Below are positions 1-3,943 of a stretch of 6,341 nucleotides of DNA, in pieces. The position numbers were made by a program, and so were the translations under genes. The DNA is from Phycisphaerales bacterium. Its GTDB lineage: Bacteria > Planctomycetota > Phycisphaerae > Phycisphaerales > SM1A02. The notes beneath the pieces were generated by a model. The model did not search any database. It was not told where the DNA came from and saw nothing but the letters and a program-made list of their open reading frames with translations. The DNA lies in NCBI GenBank assembly GCA_018882625.1, contig VERO01000144.1, forward strand, positions 1 through 6,341, read 5' to 3'. Numbering within the stretch: position 1 is the stretch's first letter; every line of letters begins with the position of its first letter.

Positions 1-51
1 GAGCAGCCGAGGCACGAGCCGTCCGCCCACGTACCCCGTGGCGCCTGTCAC
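1..51 (-). CDS. N-terminal fragment of an NAD(P)-binding SDR/NmrA-type protein
   Basis: Reading the minus strand from about position 60 down to 1 gives GVAVTGATGYVGGRLVPRLL, a classic Rossmann first strand plus glycine-rich dinucleotide loop (TGATGYVG) and the start of helix A. This is typical of atypical short-chain dehydrogenases and NmrA-like or nucleoside-sugar epimerase proteins. The gene continues beyond the left edge, so substrate and exact subfamily cannot be told. The start is uncertain: the only ATG, GTG or TTG in this frame downstream of the in-frame stop (133-135) is the GTG at 51-49, used here, but it would cut off part of the first beta strand. The frame stays open up to 132, so an unusual start (CTG at 108 or ATC at 123) is possible. 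It lies downstream of the small gene 195-569 on the same strand, but a palindrome and a promoter candidate between them suggest separate control. Confidence 0.6.
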   Translation of the reverse strand, partial: MTGATGYVGGRLVPRLL

Positions 52-129
52 CGCAACGCCCGATCCAGGCCCGGCATCAGCGCGTGGCGCGGAGACTCCT
101 CTGGACAGTGGTTCGCGCTCGATGCGTGG

Positions 130-156
130 AGTCTAGGTTCGCGACGCGAACCTCAA
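130..156 (-). promoter_or_regulatory. Candidate promoter for the SDR-type gene, with palindrome in the spacer
   Basis: On the minus strand a TTGAGG hexamer (156-151) is followed, 15 bases on, by TAGACT (135-130), which fits the TANNNT form of a -10 box. The spacer is almost entirely occupied by the palindrome described separately. Transcription would start near position 123. The 15-base spacing is short, so the -35 assignment is weak. Confidence 0.35.
135..153. repeat. Perfect 19-bp palindrome (operator candidate)
   Basis: The sequence AGGTTCGCGACGCGAACCT has two perfect 9-bp arms around a single central A. It sits in the gap between the small gene 195-569 and the SDR-type fragment, touching a TAGACT -10 candidate. 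No T-tract follows on either strand, which argues against an intrinsic terminator. Its length, symmetry and position between -35 and -10 candidates suggest a binding site for a homodimeric repressor. The regulator is unknown and none is encoded in the window. Confidence 0.5.
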
Positions 157-157
157 C

Positions 158-194
158 GCCGGTTACGGGCACGCCCCAAATCCAAGGCACCGGC
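158..194 (-). terminator. Weak hairpin directly after the stop of the small gene
   Basis: GCCGGT (158-163) and ACCGGC (189-194) are perfect complements that start immediately after the TGA stop of the minus-strand gene 195-569. The 25-base loop contains a further GGGC/GCCC pairing. There is no T-tract, so if it affects transcript ends it would be by RNA stabilisation or Rho-linked processing. It could be chance in such GC-rich DNA. Confidence 0.2.
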
Positions 195-569
195 TCAGTC
201 GAGCGACTCGCTCTCGATGGAGGCGGCCTCGCCGGAGAGGCGCTTCTCCGCGTAGCGCTTCACCCAGTTCTCCCATGTCTTGCCGGCCGCGGTGTCCTTG
301 CCGGTGAACGACACGGACCGGATCTCCGACCAGCGCACGGTGCGGCGCTCGTCAGAGTCCCGCAGCAGCACCCGCACCGTCGAGTCGGCAAGCGTGCCGC
401 CGGCCTTGCGGTCGAAGACGTACCCGTCCACCACTGACGCATCGGCGAGCGTGAGCGTCACGTCACCGCGGTACGAGAACGCCTCCTCAAGCGCGTGCCG
501 GAGCATGTCGGGATCGGCAACGTCGAAGATGTCGCCCTGCGCGGCGGAACGAGGCTGGTGCGAGGCCAT
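195..569 (-). CDS. Small hypothetical protein, possible Sm-like beta barrel
   Basis: This encodes a 124-aa soluble protein with no signal peptide or membrane segment; I do not recognise a named family. Residues 11-31 look like a short amphipathic helix (DIFDVADPDMLRHALEEAF). Residues 34-90 alternate in a beta pattern, with RGDVTLTLADASVVDGYVFD followed by a VRVLL strand and RTVRWSEIRSVSF. That order (V-T-L-x-L-x-D...G-Y-V-x-D, then a strand and a W-S-E-I-R-S-V turn) resembles an Sm/SH3-like small barrel. A basic helical segment (KTWENWVKRYAEKR, 97-110) and an acidic tail end it. Coding support comes from the coherent protein pattern. Two in-frame ATGs exist, at 578 and 569; I chose 569 because TTCAAT lies exactly 7 bases upstream, matching the spacing at other genes here, and would overlap the 578 start. 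It is divergent from galE. Function unknown. Confidence 0.8.
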   Translation of the reverse strand: MASHQPRSAAQGDIFDVADPDMLRHALEEAFSYRGDVTLTLADASVVDGYVFDRKAGGTLADSTVRVLLRDSDERRTVRWSEIRSVSFTGKDTAAGKTWENWVKRYAEKRLSGEAASIESESLD

Positions 570-576
570 GGAGGCC

Positions 577-605
577 ATTGAATCCGGTTCGCACCGCCGC
601 CGCAA
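577..605 (-). promoter_or_regulatory. Candidate promoter of the small gene 195-569
   Basis: On the minus strand TTGCGG (605-600), a 17-base spacer and TTCAAT (582-577) form a plausible sigma-70-type promoter. The -10 ends 7 bases before the ATG at 569, so the transcript would begin at or next to the start codon (leaderless). No Shine-Dalgarno sequence is present. Confidence 0.5.
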
Positions 606-633
606 GCCGCAGCACGCGCGGGGTCGCCGCCGA

Positions 634-639
634 TACCCT
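634..639 (+). promoter_or_regulatory. TANNNT -10 box just before galE
   Basis: TACCCT lies 8 bases before the galE ATG, and there is no purine-rich Shine-Dalgarno sequence in between. This fits a leaderless transcript starting at or next to the ATG. No -35 hexamer is recognisable at the usual distance. Confidence 0.45.
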
Positions 640-647
640 TCCGTGCC

Positions 648-1682
648 ATGCAGCCGCAGCATGTGCTCGTGACAGGTGGAGCCGGGTTCATCGGGTCGCA
701 CGCCGCGCTCGCGCTGGCCGAGGCCGGGCACCGCGTGACGATGGTGGATGACCTCTCCAGGGGGCACCGCGGTGCGGCGGATGCCGTGGTCGCCGCAGCG
801 CCGAAGGGCGCAGCGCGATTCGAGCACGCCTCGATCGCCGACCGCGAGCGGCTCGCGACCGTGATGCGCACCGGAGAGGTCACCGCCGTGATGCACTTTG
901 CGGCATTCACCTACGTGGGCGAGTCGGTGGAACGGCCGCTCGAGTACTGGTCGAACAACCTCTGCGGCTCGCTGGCGCTGCTGCAGGCGATGGGCGACGC
1001 CGGCGTGCGCCGCATCGTCTTCTCGAGCACTGCCGCAACGTACGGCGAGCCGCCCGCCGATCGGATCCCGATCCGCGAGGACTGCCCCCAGCGGCCGATC
1101 AACCCCTATGGCGCATCGAAGCTGGCGTTCGAGCACGTGCTCGCGGACCGGCTCATCGCCGCACGCGCGGCGGGAGCTCCCTTCTCGTATGCCGCGCTCC
1201 GCTACTTCAACGTGAGCGGCTGCGACCCCAAGGGCCGGCTCGGCGAGGACCACCGGCCCGAGACCCACCTCATCCCGCTGTGCATCCAGGCGCTGCGTGG
1301 CAGGCGCGCTGCCCTCACGGTCTACGGTGACGACTACCCCACGCGCGACGGCACGTGCATACGCGACTATGTCGACGTCGATGACCTCGTGGACGCGCAC
1401 GTGCGCGCGCTTGCGGCACTCCCGGAGAGCGGTGCGCTGCACTTCAACGTCGGCACCGGCACAGGCTTTTCCGTGCGCGAGGTGCTCGATGCGTGCGCGC
1501 GAGTCGCCGGGAAGCCGGTGCCGCACATCATGGGCCCGCGACGCCCTGGGGACCCGTCGTCGCTCGTCGCCGACGGAAGCGCCATACGCGCCGCACTCGG
1601 CTGGAGCGCGCGCACCGGGATCGAGGAGAGCATCGACCGCGCGCTGCGCTGGATGAGCGACCACCCCAAGGGCTGGGGATGA
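648..1682 (+). CDS. galE: UDP-glucose 4-epimerase
   Basis: GalE interconverts UDP-glucose and UDP-galactose in the cytoplasm with tightly bound NAD+, feeding the Leloir pathway and the galactose units of surface polysaccharides. The 344-aa product has the usual length. The NAD-binding loop TGGAGFIGSH is at residues 9-18, followed by the acidic end of strand 2 (VDDLSRG, 33-39). The catalytic set is present: Ser/Thr in FSST (125-128), Tyr154 and Lys158 in NPYGASK. Later GalE blocks are also intact: LRYFNVSG (184-191), HLIP (207-210), YGDDYPTRDGTCIRDYVDVDDL (226-247) and GPRRPGDP (296-303). The ATG at 648 puts the Rossmann strand right at the N-terminus as expected; no Shine-Dalgarno sequence precedes it, but TACCCT does. 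It stands alone, divergent from the small gene upstream and convergent with the barrel gene downstream. A related UDP-sugar 4-epimerase specificity cannot be excluded. Confidence 0.95.
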   Translation: MQPQHVLVTGGAGFIGSHAALALAEAGHRVTMVDDLSRGHRGAADAVVAAAPKGAARFEHASIADRERLATVMRTGEVTAVMHFAAFTYVGESVERPLEYWSNNLCGSLALLQAMGDAGVRRIVFSSTAATYGEPPADRIPIREDCPQRPINPYGASKLAFEHVLADRLIAARAAGAPFSYAALRYFNVSGCDPKGRLGEDHRPETHLIPLCIQALRGRRAALTVYGDDYPTRDGTCIRDYVDVDDLVDAHVRALAALPESGALHFNVGTGTGFSVREVLDACARVAGKPVPHIMGPRRPGDPSSLVADGSAIRAALGWSARTGIEESIDRALRWMSDHPKGWG

Positions 1683-1737
1683 CCGCGTGCGCCACCGGGC
1701 GCGCAGATCCGCGCCGACAGTGCGCGATGCGCGGTCA
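1680..1737. terminator. Nested inverted repeats spanning both stop codons of a convergent pair
   Basis: TGACCGCG (1680-1687, containing the galE stop) and CGCGGTCA (1730-1737, containing the stop of the minus-strand barrel gene) are perfect 8-bp inverted arms. Inside them GGCGCG (1698-1703) and CGCGCC (1710-1715) form a second 6-bp stem with a 6-base loop. Neither strand shows a T-tract. The position at the 3' junction of two convergent genes suggests a shared transcript-end structure, although three bases of the symmetry follow automatically from two opposed TGA stops. Confidence 0.35.
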
Positions 1738-2553
1738 GAAGCCGAAGCTCACGCCCGCGTAGGCGAAGATGCCGTTGTACGAGGGGTTCGGTGACCCCGT
1801 GTTCGCATTCGATGCGTGGAACCAGCGCGCGCCCAGCATCAGCCGCGTGTCGTCCGCGATCTCCCAGGTGATGCCCGCGCCCGCCTGCGGAAGGAAGTTG
1901 AAGGACGCGCTATCTGGCGGGACGTCATGCGAGGTCCACATCAGCCCGCACCCGCCGTCGACATAGAGCGACCACGTGTCGCGCGCGAGGAAGTGCCAGC
2001 GGAAGAGCAGCTCGACGTCACCGCCCCATGCGCTCGGGCCGGACTGGCTGAAGTAGTCGGCATTGACTTGCACGTCGATGCTCAGGTCGTCGACCACGAA
2101 CCAGCTCACGCCTGCGCCAAGCTGCGCGTTGCTGATGCTGTCCGTTCCGGTGCCGCCGCCGCCGAGCACCTGCCAGCGCCACGACCCCGCCGCACCGAAG
2201 CGCGGAACCTCGGCCGATGCGCCAGACGGTCGCATCGGATCCGACGGTGCGGCACCTGCGCGCGCACCCCCGGCATTCCCGTCAACCGTCGTCTGCGGCG
2301 CGCCGAGCGCACCTCCATGGATGACGGAGGGATCGAACGCGAACGCGCACCACTCGTGGAGGCCAATCTCGAGGTCGGGCGATCCCGACTCGAAGGCCCG
2401 CCAGTCCACGCGATCCACGCCGGTCGTTGCCGCGTCAGACGACGTGCCCGCAGCGCGCAGCGCGTCGATGTCGGAGCTGTGCGCGGCGGCCGCGCAGAGC
2501 ATCGCACCCCAACAGCCAATCGGACGCGCGTACTGTGCCTCGTGGCGATGCAT
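1735..2553 (-). CDS. PagL-like outer-membrane barrel (acyloxyacyl hydrolase/lipid A deacylase family)
   Basis: The product has 272 aa. Residues 126-272 read as eight amphipathic beta strands, from WRWQVLGGG to a final FAYAGVSFGF that ends in Phe, the usual C-terminal signal of outer-membrane barrels. The penultimate strand carries RWFHASNA (243-250), matching the His-x-Ser-Asn active-site motif of PagL, which removes the 3-O acyl chain of lipid A. The acidic third residue expected 14 positions after the His in PagL is Asn260 here, so activity is uncertain. Residues 1-25 are a weak signal peptide (short core GCWGAMLCAAAA). Residues 26-125 are an Ala/Gly/Pro-rich extension with an aromatic patch (LHEWCAFAFD) that I cannot assign. 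The ATG at 2553 is preferred over a TTG at 2595, which lies inside a terminator-like T-tract; TACCGT sits 6 bases before the ATG. Confidence 0.75.
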   Translation of the reverse strand: MHRHEAQYARPIGCWGAMLCAAAAHSSDIDALRAAGTSSDAATTGVDRVDWRAFESGSPDLEIGLHEWCAFAFDPSVIHGGALGAPQTTVDGNAGGARAGAAPSDPMRPSGASAEVPRFGAAGSWRWQVLGGGGTGTDSISNAQLGAGVSWFVVDDLSIDVQVNADYFSQSGPSAWGGDVELLFRWHFLARDTWSLYVDGGCGLMWTSHDVPPDSASFNFLPQAGAGITWEIADDTRLMLGARWFHASNANTGSPNPSYNGIFAYAGVSFGF

Positions 2554-2559
2554 GGCGAG

Positions 2560-2565
2560 ACGGTA
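2560..2565 (-). promoter_or_regulatory. TANNNT -10 box before the PagL-like gene
   Basis: On the minus strand TACCGT ends 6 bases before the ATG at 2553, and no Shine-Dalgarno sequence lies between. This is consistent with a leaderless mRNA and helps choose this start. A -35 box is not evident at 16-18 bases. Confidence 0.45.
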
Positions 2566-2593
2566 TCGATCTGGCCCGTGCCGCACCGCCACC

Positions 2594-2640
2594 AAAAACA
2601 GAGCCGCCGTTCGGTCGCTCCGACACGATCGAACGGCGGC
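2594..2640 (-). terminator. Intrinsic-terminator-like hairpin with T-tract (minus strand)
   Basis: GCCGCCGTTCG (2603-2613) and CGAACGGCGGC (2630-2640) are perfect 11-bp inverted arms. A further TCG/CGA pair (2615-2617 with 2626-2628) extends the stem after one mismatch and leaves an 8-base loop. On the minus strand the stem is followed after four bases by five Ts (2598-2594), giving a rho-independent terminator layout; the plus strand has no T-tract. No minus-strand protein gene lies upstream for it to terminate, so it may end a small RNA or act as an attenuator in the leader of the PagL-like gene. Confidence 0.6.
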
Positions 2641-2746
2641 GTGCGCAACCTGTCACGCAGGCTGCGAAGAAGTCTGTCTGCCGCACGGTATCCTGCTCGG
2701 GAAGTGGCGGTCAACGGATCGGCGCAAATGCGGAAAAAAGAGTTTC
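2594..2746 (-). ncRNA. Candidate small RNA or attenuated leader
   Basis: The minus strand runs from a plausible promoter (TTGAAT, 17 bases, TATAGC at 2781-2753) to the terminator-like hairpin ending near 2594, a span of about 150 bases with no convincing reading frame. Within it GCAGCCTG (2665-2658) and CAGGTTGC (2652-2645) form an 8-bp stem around a 5-base loop. Its one non-Watson-Crick position is a G-U pair on this strand but an A-C mismatch on the other, favouring minus-strand RNA. A 5' stem GGAAA/TTTCC (2747-2733) precedes it. I recognise no known RNA family. It could equally be the 5' leader of the PagL-like gene. Confidence 0.35.
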
Positions 2747-2820
2747 CCGCGCGCTATAGCGATGATTATTGGCTGATTCAATTCTAGGACCGTTCGGCAT
2801 CTTTGGCCCAATAATGATCC
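2721..2820. other. AT-rich regulatory island upstream of mutT
   Basis: Counting bases, 52 of these 100 are A or T, whereas the surrounding genes are close to 30% A+T. The segment holds the minus-strand TTGAAT/TATAGC pair, several weak plus-strand -10-like strings (GATTAT at 2764, TTCAAT at 2777) and a small hairpin (GCGGAAA at 2730-2736 with TTTCCCGC at 2743-2750). It presumably contains the mutT promoter, but I cannot pick one plus-strand promoter with confidence. Confidence 0.4.
2753..2781 (-). promoter_or_regulatory. Minus-strand sigma-70-type promoter candidate
   Basis: TTGAAT (2781-2776) and TATAGC (2758-2753) are separated by exactly 17 bases, each matching four of six positions of the sigma-70 consensus. 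The start site would fall near 2746. It points towards the PagL-like gene and the terminator-like hairpin at 2640-2594, away from mutT. Confidence 0.45.
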
Positions 2821-3257
2821 CCAGACCCCCCGTCATCGCCCTCGGAACCCTGTGGACACGCACGCCGAAGGGGTGGTCGATCCTGGTCGCCCAAAGGCTA
2901 CCGGACGCCCCGATCCTGCCCGGATTCTGGGAGCTTCCCGGGGGCAAGGTGGAGCCCGGCGAGGATGCCCTCTCTGCAGCGCGGCGCGAGCTTGCCGAGG
3001 AGACCGGAGTCGTTCCACCACCTCCGGAACTGTGGGTGGACTGCGGATCGCACCGGAGCGACGATGCCAGCGGTCCGGCACTCGAGTTCCGACTCTTCCT
3101 TGCGCCCGCACCGGCCGGCTGCGCACCGCAGCCCATCGCCAGTGCGCAGGTTCGGTGGGTTGGTCCCGAGGAGTTCCAGCGGCTTCGCTGGCCGCCCGCC
3201 AACGCGCCCATCAACCGGGTTCTGCTGGCGGCGCTCGCGCAACTGCACCTTGCCTAG
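2814..3257 (+). CDS. mutT: MutT-type Nudix hydrolase (8-oxo-dGTP diphosphatase)
   Basis: This 147-aa cytoplasmic enzyme should hydrolyse oxidised nucleotides such as 8-oxo-dGTP to the monophosphate, preventing A:T to C:G transversions. The Nudix box is perfect at residues 44-66 (G, five residues, E, seven residues, RELAEETGV), with Glu59, Glu62 and Glu63 as Mg2+ ligands. It is preceded by the MutT-type WELPGG. Near the C-terminus WPPAN (126-130) aligns with the FPPAN of E. coli MutT, whose Asn119 reads 8-oxoguanine, which supports true MutT specificity over a generic Nudix assignment. The ATG at 2814 gives the usual short N-terminus before the first strand (PPVIALGTLW); a TTG at 2769 would add 15 residues. 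Unlike its neighbours it lacks a TANNNT box 6-8 bases upstream, so its transcript probably has a leader. It is convergent with the PEGA lipoprotein gene. Confidence 0.9.
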   Translation: MIPRPPVIALGTLWTRTPKGWSILVAQRLPDAPILPGFWELPGGKVEPGEDALSAARRELAEETGVVPPPPELWVDCGSHRSDDASGPALEFRLFLAPAPAGCAPQPIASAQVRWVGPEEFQRLRWPPANAPINRVLLAALAQLHLA

Positions 3258-3302
3258 TTTGGACGTGCCGAGCCCCTTGCTGGCCGCGCCGCTCGCGCCT
3301 GA

Positions 3303-3326
3303 CTCAGTTGCCGCGCGGCGCCTGAG
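3303..3326 (-). terminator. Hairpin at the 3' end of the PEGA gene
   Basis: CTCAG (3303-3307) and CTGAG (3322-3326) flank GCCGC/GCGGC (3310-3319), making an interrupted palindrome that includes the stop codon of the minus-strand gene and extends back into its last codons. No T-tract follows. It lies at the convergent junction with mutT and may mark the transcript end, but GC-rich chance pairing is possible. Confidence 0.2.
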
Positions 3327-3900
3327 GCTGGCCAGGCACGGAAGGCACCGATGCGTCGGGGGGCATCGGCACCTCCGCCGATCCCCTGCCGGGCAGCGCA
3401 CCCTGGCCCTCCGCCGCGCCAGCCGGCGTCGAGAGCTCAGGCGCAGGTCCGCTGGGCACGGCATCGCCCGCAGGCACCCCGCCCGCGCGGGCGAAGGCCT
3501 CTTCAGCCTGCGAGCGCATCTCCGCCGCACGCGCGCGCAGCGCGCCGGCATCCCGCGTGGATGGCTCGAGGTCGAAGTGCCACTCGACGCGGCTCTCGAG
3601 CTGCGCAGGCACGAGCTCCGCGAGGAAGTCCGCGCCGATGAAGTCCCACACCGGTGCGCTCGCGCGACCGCTGCCCACGACCGGCTCGTATCCCTCAAGC
3701 CTCAGCCTCAGGTCGTACACGCCATAGTGGAGAAACTCGATGTCGCACGGCGTGCGGCCCACCTCGCGGTCGTTGAGGAACACGATCGCTCCTGGCGGCG
3801 TCGTCGTCACCGAGATCGTGCGGCGCACGCACCCGAGCGATGGAGCGATCGCCATGAGCAGCAGCGCTGCGGCAGCAGTCCATCGGTGCGTGCGGCACAT
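3304..3900 (-). CDS. PEGA-domain lipoprotein
   Basis: This 198-aa protein is a predicted lipoprotein: a basic n-region, a hydrophobic core (AAAALLLMAIAP, 9-20) and a cysteine at residue 24 in SLGC, a slightly unusual lipobox with Leu at -2. Residues 28-72 form a PEGA domain (TISVTTTPPGAIVFLNDREVGRTP then YGVYDLRLRLEGYEP), a small surface-associated beta fold. After it comes a block WDFIGADFLAELVPAQ...WHFDLEP (85-113) that resembles the region following PEGA in other planctomycete-type lipoproteins as I recall them. An Ala/Arg/Glu-rich helix (117-139) and a Pro/Ala/Gly-rich, probably disordered tail (140-198) end it. Its molecular role is unknown; anchoring to the envelope or cell wall is inferred. 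It is divergent from lptB across 43 bases, with TACCAT placed 7 bases before its ATG. Confidence 0.85.
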   Translation of the reverse strand: MCRTHRWTAAAALLLMAIAPSLGCVRRTISVTTTPPGAIVFLNDREVGRTPCDIEFLHYGVYDLRLRLEGYEPVVGSGRASAPVWDFIGADFLAELVPAQLESRVEWHFDLEPSTRDAGALRARAAEMRSQAEEAFARAGGVPAGDAVPSGPAPELSTPAGAAEGQGALPGRGSAEVPMPPDASVPSVPGQPQAPRGN

Positions 3901-3907
3901 GGCGGAG

Positions 3908-3913
3908 ATGGTA
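3908..3913 (-). promoter_or_regulatory. TANNNT -10 box of the PEGA lipoprotein gene
   Basis: On the minus strand TACCAT ends 7 bases before the ATG at 3900, without a Shine-Dalgarno sequence. It faces away from the lptB -10 box 18 bases further on, so each -10 lies about where the -35 of the other would be. Confidence 0.5.
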
Positions 3914-3931
3914 GCCGCAGCGCGGCACCCC

Positions 3932-3937
3932 TACACT
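3932..3937 (+). promoter_or_regulatory. TANNNT -10 box of lptB
   Basis: TACACT ends 6 bases before the GTG at 3944. Transcription would begin at or next to this GTG, which independently supports it as the lptB start and implies a leaderless mRNA. No Shine-Dalgarno sequence and no clear -35 box are visible. Confidence 0.5.
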
Positions 3938-3943
3938 CGCTCC

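Noticed and set aside
570..1664. Long minus-strand open frame (to 489 aa) running antisense through galE in frame with the small gene 195-569
   Set aside because: Only the last 124-127 residues look like a real protein. The rest is Arg/His/Ala-rich antisense of galE, caused by codon bias in GC-rich DNA.
111..1820. Near-repeat: 111-130 and 1801-1820 agree at 18 of 20 bases, the second copy encoding the PagL-like active-site region
   Set aside because: A rough estimate for GC-biased DNA gives about one such pair by chance in a window this size, and the two copies differ in reading frame and context. No evidence of a duplicated gene.
2593..2595. TTG start for the PagL-like gene adding 14 residues
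   Set aside because: It lies inside the T-tract of the terminator-like hairpin and adds charged residues ahead of an already marginal signal peptide; ATG 2553 has a well-placed -10 box.
2645..2665. Stem-loop GCAACCTG/CAGGCTGC considered as part of a tRNA or other known structured RNA
   Set aside because: No cloverleaf, T-loop or SRP-type apical loop can be drawn around it; retained only as part of the unassigned small-RNA candidate.
1816..2787. Plus-strand open frame of 323 codons antisense to the PagL-like gene
   Set aside because: It has the composition of antisense GC-rich DNA; the minus strand gives a coherent beta-barrel pattern with an active-site motif and a C-terminal Phe.
3740..3943. 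68-codon N-terminal extension of lptB
   Set aside because: The extension is antisense to the PEGA gene and its promoter. LptB homologues begin at the residue encoded by GTG 3944, which also has a -10 box 6 bases upstream.
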